From positions 27,376,640 to 27,440,639 of the forward strand of contig NC_058342.1 in the NCBI RefSeq assembly GCF_905475395.1: a DNA stretch of 64,000 bases, written 5' to 3'. This document shows positions 47,276 to 58,380 of this stretch, in pieces. Each line of letters opens with the position of its first letter. Within the stretch, counting starts at the first letter, position 1. This DNA is from Chrysoperla carnea. Lineage: Eukaryota; Arthropoda; Insecta; Neuroptera; Chrysopidae. The notes under the pieces are model-generated. The model saw only the letters and a list, made by a program, of their open reading frames with translations. It made no database searches and was not told where the DNA came from. The translations under genes and the position numbers were made by a program.

Positions 47276-47640
47276 TATTTTATAGCGTGCTGAGGACGTA
47301 AAAAGTGAGGTCGAGTTCGTAAATGAGCAATATGGGTCAATTGGGTTTTGGGTTCATAGGACCCATCTTGTAAACCGTTAGAGATAGAACAAAAGTTTAA
47401 ATGTAAAAAATGTTCCTTATAAAAAAATAAACAACTTTTGTTCAAAACATTTTTTTGTAAACATCACTGTTTACTCACGAGAGCGCTGATTAGGTGCAAA
47501 TTAAATAGTATGTATTATATGGGAATATCAGTTATATATGTGTGACAGATATGTGTGTGTAACATGACAGTGTAATCAACACTGTCTATACATGGTATTT
47601 CAACAATTAACTCAGTCAATTGTTTGCTTTCACTTTTTAT
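47276..47640 (+). mobile_element. Dispersed family B, 5'-truncated copy
   Basis: Begins inside the family at 'tatagcgtgctgaggacg', continues through 'gagcaatatgggtcaattgg', 'cttgtaaaccgttagaga', 'caacttttgttcaaaacat', 'tggtatttcaacaattaac' and ends 'tttgctttcactt'. Confidence 0.75.
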
Positions 47641-48079
47641 ATACAGAGATGATTCTTCTTTTACTCAACACTCCATCATACTTAAGGCTTACAAAATATT
47701 ATCTAAGTTTTTTATGGAAAAGGTAGAGGTTTTTCACTGAGCTTGCGTTCATTCACTGCTCCAATTCCTTTCCATACCTTTAATGAATTCAAGTTAGCAC
47801 GGGTTTGCGAGTTTTTCGGCTTTTTGGATAACCATATGATTACGTTCATTCGCTGATATTCAGAAAATCTCCGAAAAGCTCAAAAAACAAAAAGTTAACT
47901 TTTACTATCTCAAGACAGGGAGAGTATACTTCACCTAGTTTACTCTGAGTAGGACATGTTGATCAAATTTCAACACTTTTCGGTTTTAATCACCTTTTAA
48001 CTGAAAGGACCAGTAGCAGTCGATTTTACCTAGGATGAGTTAACTCTTACTGGAAGATCAACTTTTCCTGTAACATATA

Positions 48080-48483
48080 CAGTCAAACCTGGGTAAGTGA
48101 GAAAAGTCTATAAGTGAGAGTAATAGCCAGGACTCGTCATTTTAAGCTCCCAAAACCTCTATTAGCGAGAAACAGACCTCTGTAAGAGAGAGTTGTTTTT
48201 CCTTCATGGACCTCTGTAAGTGAGACTGCTACTTATCTATACCTCTGTAAGCGACAGTCGAGCTTTATTTATTTATATTATTTAGGAGGAACTATAGGTA
48301 CAATAATATTACATATTTACTACATTCGTACTTGCTGTGACTTGTTATTGCTGCGTACCTCTATATAAGAGAGAAACGCTACCCATGTATCTGTATTAGC
48401 GAGAAACTCGGGTTTATGAGGAACCTCTATAAGCGAGAATGTGATTGTACTCCCTTGAATTCTCGCTTATCCAGGTTTGACTG
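48080..48483. mobile_element. Pogo-like MITE, 404 bp, TA target site
   Basis: Perfect outer ends CAGTCAAACCTGG and CCAGGTTTGACTG, each flanked by TA (48078-48079, 48484-48485). The interior consists of many short variants of 'ctctgtaagygaga', typical of degenerate, internally repetitive MITEs. It matches 31615-31931. CAGT ends with TA duplication fit pogo/Tigger-type elements. Confidence 0.82.
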
Positions 48484-49456
48484 TATATACTCAACTAATA
48501 ACAAATTCCTAATTAGTTTGAACAAATAAACATGAGAAGCTGGGAATATCTATTTGAAGTATCGAATTTATTTTATTGTTTAATTAATATATTGATAAGA
48601 AAATTAGAATCAATAATTAAACAATAATTGAATATTTGTAAATATGTATAATTAAATACGATAAAGTGTTAAAATTACATACTGATAAAAACATGTAATA
48701 AATGCCATAAAAATTTTAATATTGTACATTTATTACTACTATCGTTTAAGGTAGCCCATACATGCATAGTGTTGGTGCAAATTATAAAATGTTTCACGAT
48801 TTAATATGGACCAGATTCTGAAATAGTAAGTAGGATTGCAACCTCTCCGGTTTTCGAAGCAATGGTATAAATTATCTGGATTTAACCGAAAAATGAAAAT
48901 AAGCATGTAACATGTTTTATTATGTAACAAGGCTAATTTTCTTAGAATTAATTTGGAAACTCTAAGTTAAAAGCATAACAAATATTTTCCTATAAAGAAA
49001 ATTATAACAAGCGATACTCGTTTTTCCATAAAATACATTTCTTGAGGCATCTTTAGGCATCAATATTTCAAAAACTATGGTATAGGTATAGCAAAAATTT
49101 TACTCTTAATTTTAGTCTAATTTTCTCAATTTTCACACAAGAATTTTTTTGAGAACGTCCTTAAGTCTATTCAGACATTATCTTTGTCCTAAAAATACTT
49201 CCATTTTTAACATTATTGCAGCAACCACGACGGATTTTGCCTTTTTTTTTAAACAGTAATATGTATATAAAAATAAATGGCTTAGGTATATTTCGAGCAG
49301 TGTAGTATAAAATATTAGAAAATTTTTGAAATTATAATAATTTTGTTACTGATTTATTAGAATTCACATCAAGAACGCTTGAGAAATTATTTTATATTAA
49401 TATTTTTTGTTATGGGGATTTGATACAGTAGTAAAATTTTGAACTCTAACATCAAG

Positions 49457-49528
49457 TCTTCGGTAGTATAGTGGTCAGTATCCCCGCCTGTCACGCGGGA
49501 GACCGGGGTTCGATTCCCCGCCGGAGAG
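49457..49528 (+). tRNA. tRNA-Asp (anticodon GTC)
   Basis: Seventy-two bases fold as a full cloverleaf: acceptor stem TCTTCGG with CCGGAGA (one G-T pair), discriminator G; anticodon stem 49483-49487 with 49495-49499 around loop ctGTCac (anticodon 49490-49492); T stem CGGGG/CCCCG with loop TTCGATT. Box B GGTTCGATTCC is canonical, and box A (TAGTATAGTGG) matches the Asp isoacceptor. No intron. The 3' CCA is not encoded, as expected for an animal. It supplies Asp-tRNA for cytosolic translation. Confidence 0.96.
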
Positions 49529-49532
49529 AAAA

Positions 49533-49538
49533 TTTTTT
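49533..49538 (+). terminator. RNA polymerase III terminator of tRNA-Asp
   Basis: A run of six T begins 4 bases after the tRNA end, the normal Pol III stop. Confidence 0.85.
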
Positions 49539-50384
49539 AATGTTTTCTTTTTTGTTCGTTAACGTAATTTTGAGTTGCCATTACCGCAAAAAAAAAAAAA
49601 AAAAAAATGGTGGGTAAGTATGGGTGTATATTGACAACTTTATATAATTAATATTTGATATGATCCAAAAATGATTTTGAAGTCATTTTTATAACTTAAT
49701 ATTAGTTGATTGTTAACTACCTAAAACTTATTAAAAACACATAGCAATTTATAGTCAAGCATATACAGGCGCATTCGTAGGGACAAAAATTCGCTTACGG
49801 TTTTTTAAATCTCGTTCGAAAGAACGTTCCTTAGTAAAGATTAAGAGTTCATCAGATGAAAATCAGGTCTACTTCTTTAAAAATATTTAGAATTTTCTGT
49901 ACATATTTTCGATGCCCACAGCGAGACAACAACAGCATTGTTTTTCAACTTAAACAATGATCTTTCTGAAGTTATTCCAAACATGAAATTGCTAATTTCT
50001 CGGGAACGGTAAACTAAATCATAAGAGATCTTTTTGACGTAAAACGATTAAAAGAAAACCAAAAGTACCTTTACTTGGTTCAAAAATTTGACATTTAACG
50101 GCCGTCAAAAAAAAAATTCGATCAGATTTTCGCTGGTAAACTTTTGATTCTTACTGAGGGACGTCTTTCGAGTGGGAATATGCAATGAAATCGAATTCAT
50201 AAATATTATTCCCAACGTATGCGCCCGTATGTGCTCCACTAACATCAACATAGTTAATTAGTAATTTAATATTCATATATTACTACCTGACAATAATAAT
50301 TATTATTATATTTGTAATTATTATATTATTTAATAACATAATGTATAATAATATCTATGTCACCGTTTCATTGTAAGAATCGTT

Positions 50385-50730
50385 AGTTAAATATACTGTT
50401 TTCGAGTCATAAAAGCACATTTTTCTTTTATAATATTAAAATTAAAAATAGTAATTTTTAAGCTGTATATCACGTGCCGTAAAACGCGGGCAAGCCCTGA
50501 TGTGATGTCATATTGGTATGAACCATAGACCATCAGTTAGTTTAGTGTAGACAGCTGTGTATAATATATCCATAGATAATAAATATTTATATTTATTATA
50601 AATAGTTGTCTATGAATATATCTGTCAAACTTATCTGTGTTATTAATGATACCGATATTACGTTATCAAATTGGATGCCCGCGTTTTTGACAGTTTAAAA
50701 AAGGTTTAAAATTTAATTAAAGGTTTAAAA
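50385..50730 (+). mobile_element. Dispersed family E, copy 2 (shorter)
   Basis: Same order of blocks as 34300-34795 but lacks the left about 80 bp and the right 'cgaaataaatttttggtgg' end. Confidence 0.75.
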
Positions 50731-51327
50731 AAATTAAAAAAAACCCCGACAAATTTTTCGTCTACGGATCCCTAAACTCGCATTTGAAACATGTTTAAAA
50801 ACACTTTCCATTAAATGGCCTTTGACTTGGAAGATCATCGCCAATTTTTAGTTTTTTCGGGTAAGAAACCCTAAATGCTACGATGCCACAGACAGATAGA
50901 CACACACACATAGCAGTCAAACTTATAAGCACCCCTTTGTTTTAGTTCGAGGGTTAAAAATCAATTTGGTGACATTGGCAATGAATAAAAATGATACATT
51001 TAAATATATTAATTAAAGTATAAATAAAATGTGAATATTGTAAGATCCATCACATGAGGTAACACCTTATGGCATAGTTTACAAAAGTATGGAAAAGTTA
51101 GTGACATTTTTAATGGGTACACTCTATAAAATAATATAAAATATGCGAACAAAACACAATATTTTTATCAAAAAATTCATTTGAGTTCCGTGGGAAAATA
51201 TTACCTACTTCTTATCAAATCAAAATACCGTTCTACAAATGTATGTGTAAATTTTATTCCAATTGGTATTATTTTAAAATAAAACAAAAAAAAAAAGATA
51301 GAAATTTGACTTTATTTTTAGAAATTT

Positions 51328-51870
51328 TTATACCATGTATATATGAAATGCACATAGTATATTAAGTTTGGTCCCAAGTTTGTAATTCTTAAAAATATTG
51401 ATACTATTAACAAAATTTTGGTATATGTGTTCCTAAAATCACCTAATTAGTCCATTTCCGGATGACTGTCTGTCTGTCTGTCCGTCTGTCATTACGATTA
51501 TTCAAAAATGAAAAGAGATATCAAGTTGAAATTTTTTATTATAGTGCTTAAGACGTAAAAAGTGAGGTCAAGTTCGTTAATGAGCAACATAGGTCAATTG
51601 GGGCCCATCTTGTAAACCATTAGAGATAGAACAAAAGTTTAAATGTAAAAAATATTTTATAAAAAAAATTATAAAAAAATAAACAACTTTTGTTTGAAAC
51701 ATTTTTTCGTAAACATCAATGTTTACCCGTGAGAGCGCATATTATGCGCAAATTGTAGTATTAAATGGGTATATCAGTTATATGTGTGTGACATGTATGT
51801 TTGTGTAATTGACACTGTCTATACATGGTATTTCAACAATTAACTCAGTCAATTGTTTGTTTTCACTTGT
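51328..51870 (+). mobile_element. Dispersed family B, near full-length copy
   Basis: Runs from 'tttttataccatgtatat' to 'cagtcaattgtttgttttca', about 540 bp. Landmarks: 'ggtcccaagtttgtaattct', 'acaaaattttggtatatgtg', 'ccatttccgg', a CTGTCTGTCTGTC run, 'gatatcaagttgaaattttt', 'aagacgtaaaaagtgagg'. The last 45 bp can fold (caattaactcagtcaattg). No coding capacity, no terminal inverted repeat. Confidence 0.8.
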
Positions 51871-52029
51871 TTTAAAATAATACTAAACAATTTAAGATAG
51901 AAATTTGACTTTATTTTTAGAAATTTTGTACTTCTATTTTTGAAATTTTATGTGGTTCTTTCAAAAAAGATTTCTCAACACCATTTTTTTTTAATTCACC
52001 TTTTACCCATGATATTCGATGACATTGTA

Positions 52030-53170
52030 ACTTTCTATAGGTCTAATCATTAAATTAACCTGATTTTTATACTTTTTGGATCAAAATTACCCCATTCACT
52101 GAATTTCATCAATTTTGACCCAAAAATTACAAAAATCGGGTGCATTTGATGACTGGTCGAATAGTTTTTGAGATACGGACTAAAATCGATCCAAATATAG
52201 CGATATCTCAGAAACTCTGCATCCAGTCGTTAAATTAACCTGATTTTCATACTTTTTGGATCAAAATTACCCCATCCACCGAGTTTCATCAAATTCCAAA
52301 ACAAAATTTTTTTTGCGATTTTTTCGATTTTATCAAAGGGGTACCCCTTAAAAAAATTTCGGAAAATCGAGAAATTTTTTTTATCTCTAATTTCGATAAA
52401 ACTTAGTATATAAGGTAATTTTGACCCAAAAATTACAAAAATCGGGTGCATTTGATAACTGGTCGAATAGTTTTTGAGATACGGACTAAAATCGATCCAA
52501 ATATTGCGATATCTCAGAAACTCTGCATCCAGTCGTTAAATTAACCTGATTTTTATACTTTTTGGATCAAAATTACCCCATCCATCGAGTTTCATCAAAT
52601 TCCAAAACAAAATTTTTTTTGCGATTTTTTCGATTTTATCAAAGGGGTACCCCTTAAAAAAATTTCGGAAAATCGAGAAATTTTTTTTATCTCTAATTTC
52701 GATAAAACTTAGTATATAAGGTAATTTTGACCCAAAAATTACAAAAATCGGGTGCATTTGATGACTGGTCGAATAGTTTTTGAGATACGGACTAAAATCC
52801 ATCCAAATATTGCGATATCTCAGAAACTCTGTATCCAGTCGTTAAATAAACCTGATTTTTATACTTTTTGGATCAAAATTACCCCATCCACCGAGTTTCA
52901 TCAAATTCCAAAACAAAATTTTTTTTTGCGATTTTTTCGATTTTATCAAAGGGGTACCCCTTAAAAAAATTTCGGAAAATCGAGAAATTTTTTTTATCTC
53001 TAATTTCGATAAAACTTAGTATATAAGGTAATTTTGACCCAAAAATTACAAAAATCGGGTGCATTTGATGACTGGTCGAATAGTTTTTGAGATACGGACT
53101 AAAATCGAACCAAACATTGCGATATCTCCGAAATTTGAAAATCCGTTGGGATAGTAATTCCGTAAAGTCC
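52030..53170. repeat. Satellite array, 306-bp unit
   Basis: The mark 'ggatcaaaattacccca' starts at 52078, 52258, 52564 and 52870: spacings 180, 306 and 306. The first unit is shorter by 126 bp, an internal deletion inside the block between 'tttcatcaa' and 'ttttgacccaaaaat'. Units differ by only a few bases. Minus-strand frames of 73-98 residues (52230-52451, 52536-52802, 52879-53175) are the same repeat read three times and each stops; they are not genes. Confidence 0.92.
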
Positions 53171-53331
53171 ATCATCCATCTACTCTTTTACCATAAGGTC
53201 AATGTTAAATATGCCTACTTTTGAAGTCTATAGGGATGCCCAAGGATTTGTGTAGTAACTTGGACCTTTAGTACTCAACCAAATATTAACTATAAATATA
53301 GGCAGATTTGCGTAGAGCAGCCGTTCAGATT

Positions 53332-53552
53332 AGTAAAAACGAAATTACGATAGTTGAATTAACTCGAGCGCGCCAGATTAAGATATGGTGAGTTAATTAC
53401 ATGCTAAAAAATGTAAATTTCAATAGTCTGATTTAACGTCTCGCTTAAATTATCAGATTATTGAAATGTACATTTTTTAGCATGTGATTAACCCATCATA
53501 TCTTAATCTGACGCGCTCGAGTTAATTCACCTATCGCAATTTCGTTTAAACT
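53332..53552. mobile_element. Palindromic MITE, about 220 bp
   Basis: Arms of roughly 95-100 bp: 'cgaaattacgatag', 'gaattaactcgagcgcg', 'agattaagatatgg' and 'catgctaaaaaatgt' each have their inverse in the same order on the right. It lies between the 306-bp satellite and the 140-bp array. Confidence 0.8.
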
Positions 53553-53799
53553 AAGCAATTATTTTGTATCAATTTGTACTCTCGGTAAATAATTTTATCT
53601 GTTTATGATTTTGATAATCCCGAGATTAGATTTAGGTATGTTGTATTTTGTAGGGTTCTAATGTATTATAATATTAGACGAATCATTTTAGAAGAAAAAA
53701 GAGTAAAATGAAGAATTTTTTTGTACCTCTAACTATAAGGCCAATTTTTAAAAAAAATTCCTATATCAAAATCTACATCTAATTTGGTACCTCTAGAAA

Positions 53800-54520
53800 A
53801 TTTTGCCATTGCTATGGGCCAAATAGACCAATTATTAAAATCCATTTTTGGGGTGATTTTTGAAAATTGGAGAACTTTGAAAATATTGAACAAAATGGGC
53901 CGGAAACGTATACCCGGGATTTTTCGGGGTCGCTAATCACTAGTTCGAAGTCAGTATTTCGATATACTCCTCCTTCTTGGGGCAATTCACCCAGCTGGCC
54001 GAAAATAGCAATATTTTGTAAATATTTAGCAAAATGGATGAAAATAGTATACTCATAGGGGTTTTTGGGAAGACTGATCACGATTCGGAAGTAAGAATAT
54101 GGATATAATCCCCTTTTCTGATGGTAATTCACCCCCGCTGGCCCAACACAGCAATATTCTGTAAATATTCATCAAAATGGATCACAAAAGTATGCTCGGA
54201 GGTTTTTGGGGTCGCTGAACACGATTCCGATGTTACAATTTGGATATACTCTTTCGCTGGGAATTATTCACCCCCCGCTGGCTCAACACAGCAATATTCT
54301 GTAAATATTCAACAAAATGGATCACAAAAGTATGCTCGGAGGTTTTTGGGGTCGCTGAACACGATTCCGATGTTACAATTTGGATATTCTCTTTCGCTGG
54401 GAATTATTCACCCCCCGCTGGCTCAACACAGCAATATTCTGTAAATATTCAACAAAATGGATCAAAAAAGTATACTCGAAGGTTTTTGGAATCGCTGATC
54501 GCAATTCCGTAGTTAAAAAG
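53800..54520. repeat. Tandem array, about 140-bp unit
   Basis: 'tatgctcggaggtttttggg' starts at 54191 and 54331 and a variant at 54471, 140 bp apart; two more diverged units begin near 53909 and 54048. Each carries 'gcaatattctgtaaatattc', 'aaaatggat', 'tcgctgaacacgattccg'. Open frames across it (53812-54132, 54121-54512) follow the repeat and are not genes. Confidence 0.88.
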
Positions 54521-54689
54521 AAGTTAACTCAAAATAAAGTCAAATTAAGAAAAAAGTAGGAAAAATGTCATTTCACGCAATCTTCCAGAAAATCGTAAAA
54601 ACGACATAGCACGACATCGATATCATAATGAGAATCAAATGTTTTTGTTAACCAATTCCGTCCGTGGTATGCTTAGGGTAGCGGAAAGG

Positions 54690-54775
54690 TGGTAAAACAC
54701 ATATATGGTATCCCAATGGGCTCTATAGCCTAAATGTGTCCTTCGTGGACAGCCAATATAACCTAACCTAACCTA
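54690..54775 (-). repeat. Repeat with TTAGG-like units (copy also at 35511-35573)
   Basis: On the minus strand it begins with about three TTAGG units (insect telomere motif), then 'ttatattggctgtcc', 'ggacacatttaggctataga'. At 35511-35573 (+) the same order appears: ggttaggttagagtggctgtcc-like start, 'cttagaccatagggttct'. It is a dispersed element carrying a short TTAGG stretch, not a telomere. Confidence 0.6.
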
Positions 54776-55280
54776 AACATTTTTCAAGGGATTTTGATAG
54801 GTCTTAGCATTTTTTACCCGTAATAATATAATGTTCTTTGATAACAACTGTAACAGATTAACTGTTCTAGAGAATTTGTTAGATAAAAAAGACCGTATCC
54901 GTTAAGCAAAATCGGATCGAAAATCGATTAAAAATTACATAAGTTACAATTGTTTAGTACACGAAAAGAGTATACAATTGCGCGGAATACACGAAAAACG
55001 TTTTTCCACAAAAACTTGAAAATTTGGAGGTGTTAGACAATTTTGAAACACATTTTCATGATGTACACATCAAGACCTACAACGCATACTAGGTGTTATA
55101 CAGGTTCGGTGTTATTCAGGTACGGATTCCTAGCTGCATAAATATTTACTATTTCGAAGTGTGTAAAAATAAAAAGAAAAAGGCAATATAATGATTATCA
55201 AAACAAATATATTAAAAAGTATAAACGAACCGAACAATTCATTGTAATATCCTATCTTGGCATTACATATTACATTATCA

Positions 55281-55399
55281 CTGTTCTTTTTAGTTATGTG
55301 CAGTAAACTAAGTCTAAGTAGAAAAAGATCGTCTTATTACATCGTAAAAACGCTATCTTTTTCTACTTACTAGTATAGTATACCGAATTAAAAGAACAG
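55281..55399. mobile_element. Small hairpin MITE, 119 bp
   Basis: Ends CTGTTCTTTTTAGTT and AATTAAAAGAACAG, inner pair AAGTAGAAAAAGAT and ATCTTTTTCTACTT. A target duplication is not evident. Confidence 0.65.
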
Positions 55400-55559
55400 A
55401 ATTTAATTTTCATTTAAATAAAAGACAACAATACTTAACTATCTAGTCCAAGGCCATTTCATTTTCGAATAAAAAAATTACTATACCAATCACATTACGA
55501 CATGCGTATTTATTACATACTTACTTTTGTTAACTTACTGTGCACAAGTTTTTTGACTT

Positions 55560-55921
55560 ATTATACCATGCATATATGTAATATACAAGGTATACTAAGT
55601 TTAGTCCCAAGTTTGTAACGCTTAAAAAATGAGCAACATAGGGCAATTGAGTCTTGGATCCGTAGGACCCATATTGTAAACAGTAAGAGACAGAATAAGA
55701 GTTTCAATGTAAAAAATATTCCTTATAAAAAAATAACCAACTTTTGTTTGAAACTTTTTCGTGAGGGCGCAAATTATGTGCAAATTTTACAGTATGTATT
55801 ATTTGGAAATATCAGTTATATATGTGTGACATGTATGTATATATAATGTGATAGAATAATCAACACTGTCTATGCATGGTATTTCAACAATTAACTCAGT
55901 CAATTGTTTGTTTTAACTTGT
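55560..55921 (+). mobile_element. Dispersed family B, internally deleted copy
   Basis: Starts 'ttataccatgcatatatg', jumps from 'gtttgtaacgcttaaaaa' directly to 'tgagcaacatagggcaattg', then runs to the family 3' end 'gtcaattgtttg'. The deletion removes the CTGTC tract. Confidence 0.75.
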
Positions 55922-56747
55922 TCAAATTATTTTTAATATTAGTACACCTCGCGCCAATGGTATGTTGATATTTTGTTTTTTGATATTCTGAATAAAAAAA
56001 CGCTGGTTTCTATTGGGTATGGTGATTTTTCTGAATAATCCAAATGGATTTATAACTATTAAATCGAGAAAAACCATCATATTCAATAGAAACCCACAAG
56101 TAGACACAGGCGATCGGACGTACAACCGAAATTGTACTAATTAGGTGATTTTATGAACACCTATACCAAAATTTTGTTGGTAGCATCAATATTTTAAGCG
56201 TTCCCCCCCCCCCCTTGTTTTTTAGTTTTCGGAAATGCACTTCGCTTCCCCTTGTGGTGCCCTATTTCGAGGGCCCAGTGTGCAACTGTTCCTTTGCCAC
56301 TATTCGTTTGACAGTGACCCCAAAAACCCCGAGTAACGAATTTGGGCTGATTATATGACGAATTTCTCGAAAACTCCAGAAGGCGCCGGGGATTCCGTTC
56401 ATCCTTGGTACTAGGTACCTCTGACACCTATTCTGTCGCGATATTCGTGTTCAGTGACCCCAAAAACCCCCGAGTAAGATTTTAAGCAATTGTTACATAA
56501 AAAAGATGCCAAACTGTAAAAAACATGGAAAAAATGGATAAATCTAAGATAACTTTTATAAAATGAAATGTCCTAATTTTTTGTAGAAAGTATAGATAAA
56601 TATATATATTCAGAAAGCTCAATGTTTCTATTTTTCAAAATCGATAAGCAATCGAAAATCAGTTAAAAATTGATGAAGTGACAGTTGTATAAGTGCGCAG
56701 AGTACGCGAAAAAAGCAATAACTAATCTACTAACTTTCGGTATAACA

Positions 56748-57265
56748 CAATAGGATATTATCATTATAGTCAAAAATAAATTATGAAATTTGAAAAAAGT
56801 TAAAATTTATGTAAAAATATACTTAAATATTCTGATTTCGAGTCATAAAAGCACATTTATCTTTTATAATATTAAAATTAAAAATCGTAATTTTTAAACT
56901 GTATATCACGTGACCTAAAACGCGGGTAAGCCCTGCTGTAATGTCATAGCGGTATGAGTCATAGACCATCAGTTAGTTCAGTGTAGACAGATGGGTATAA
57001 TATATCCATAGATAATCAGTATTTATATTTATTATAATCAGATGTCTATGAATATATCTGTCAAACTTATTTGTGTTATTTCGTATAATGATACCGATAT
57101 TACGTCACCAAATTGGATGCCCGCGTTTTTGACAGTTTAAAAAAGGTTTAAAATTTAATTTAAGTTTTTGGCAAGAAAGCGTGTGTATTTTTCCAAAATA
57201 AATTTTTGGTGTCTTTTTATTAGCAAAATCAAGTATTTTTAAGTACTTTTTCAAAAATATTAGAA
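56748..57265 (+). mobile_element. Dispersed family E, copy 3 (fullest)
   Basis: Matches 34300-34795 along its length, from 'aataggatattatcattat' to 'tactttttcaaaaatat', with few differences. The 75-residue minus frame at 57105-57332 crosses its right end and is not a gene. Confidence 0.8.
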
Positions 57266-57609
57266 TTAATTGATTAATTTTACACCCTGTATACGTGAGA
57301 AGATAAGAATGATTTGGTCGAATGATATGCATGTGATTGAGAGTATATTTTTAATTAGAATGATGATTACAATTGTCTATTGTCAACTCAACTGTTTTGA
57401 TATCAAATTCGATTTGCTAATGAAAGTTAGGTATAATTGAAATATCCGGTTTCAAGATTCACATTTCATTACACATCTTTAGATTTTTTTTAACTCGTAA
57501 CTGACACCGTCAAGACATCATTTTTATCATTAATTTAATAACGAGTCAATAACTTAATGAGTTGTAAAGGACGATAGGGTCATACAAAGTCAGTTAATGG
57601 ATGATTTAA

Positions 57610-58380
57610 GAGCGTTCCCAAAAAATGCATATTTGAAAAATGTCACTGAAGTGAGCGGCTGGCCGATTTATAGATGAAATAAATGGAAATTTTTTGGTAT
57701 GTACTTGGTTCTTCGAAGTGACCTTAAAGATCGAGTCAATCTGTTCAATCACCTGAATCTCTTTTGTACATTTCGAGGAACTAGCACATACCAAGAGAAT
57801 CAGAAGAAAAAACTTCCCATTAACTTGTAAGGAGGATAAGTCTATTTTCACCGGTTTATTCAAGGTCAAGAGACTTCAGATCTTTTTTTGAGATCTAGCT
57901 CGTCTGGCCAATCACCTAGACCTCTTCTATACACTTCGAGGAACAAGTACATATTAAGAATACAATAGAAACAAATTTCCATTAACTTGGAAGGCAAAAA
58001 AGTCGAATTCCATCATTTATTCAAGGTTAAGAGACTCCAGACCTTCTTTTAAGGTCGAGTACTTCTGTCCAATAACTCAGACCTATTCTGTACACGTGGT
58101 GGAAAGCGGACCGACTAAGTGACGTGGCTCCTTCATTCAGTTGATCACACTTCAGATCTTCTTCAAAGGTCGGGTCCATTTCTTCGATTACCCAGGTCTC
58201 TTCTGTACATTTTAAACGAAAATTCGAGATCAGTTGTCCGAGTTTATTCAATGATAAAAGACTCCAGGCCATTTTTTGAAGTCGAGTCCGTCTATCCAAT
58301 CCCCTGAGTCTTTTCTGTACACTTCGAGGAACAAGTACATGCCACAAAAATCAGAAGAAATAAAATTTCCATTTATTCAT
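57610..58380. repeat. Degenerate tandem array, 163-bp and 110-bp units
   Basis: The block 'caatcacctgaatctctttt' and its variants recur near 57750, 57913, 58076, 58189 and 58299. The first two intervals are 163 bp, the last two about 110 bp. Other shared blocks: 'ttcaaggtcaagagact', 'cacttcgaggaacaagtac'. Frames of 87-106 residues on the minus strand follow the repeat. Confidence 0.75.

Larger units (their letters stand above)
46492..49456. other. Stretch between ken and tRNA-Asp
   Basis: Probably the 5' intron or upstream region of ken. No coding frame of note. It holds a repeat at about 46618-46775 matching 19380-19545 ('tttgcctaaact', 'aagtgttcat', 'gagtagagtga'), a family B copy (47276-47640), a repeat matching 26500-26680 at 47715-47900, a pogo-like MITE (48080-48483), and a block at about 48935-49165 whose inverse lies near 61905-62150. 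Confidence 0.5.
49539..52030. other. Gene-free stretch with dispersed repeats
   Basis: Holds an A-run near 49588-49608, a (TTA)n-like AT-rich zone near 50270-50350, a family E copy (50385-50730) and a near-complete family B copy (51328-51870). No coding region seen. Confidence 0.5.
54521..56747. other. Gene-free stretch with mixed repeats
   Basis: Contains a repeat ending in (CCTAA)3 at about 54690-54775, a small hairpin element (55281-55399), a truncated family B copy (about 55560-55921), and a reverse family B fragment (about 56125-56200) next to a C-run at 56205-56215. The 77-residue minus frame at 56194-56427 is not recognised; two 'gtgaccccaaaaacccc' blocks near 56315 and 56453 mark another local duplication. 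Confidence 0.5.

Noticed and set aside
52230-53175. Series of similar 73-98 residue proteins on the minus strand
   Set aside because: They are the same satellite unit read repeatedly; each stops, has no start context and no domain.
53812-54512. Overlapping open frames of 90-107 residues
   Set aside because: They follow the 140-bp tandem array; frame content mirrors the repeat, not a protein family.
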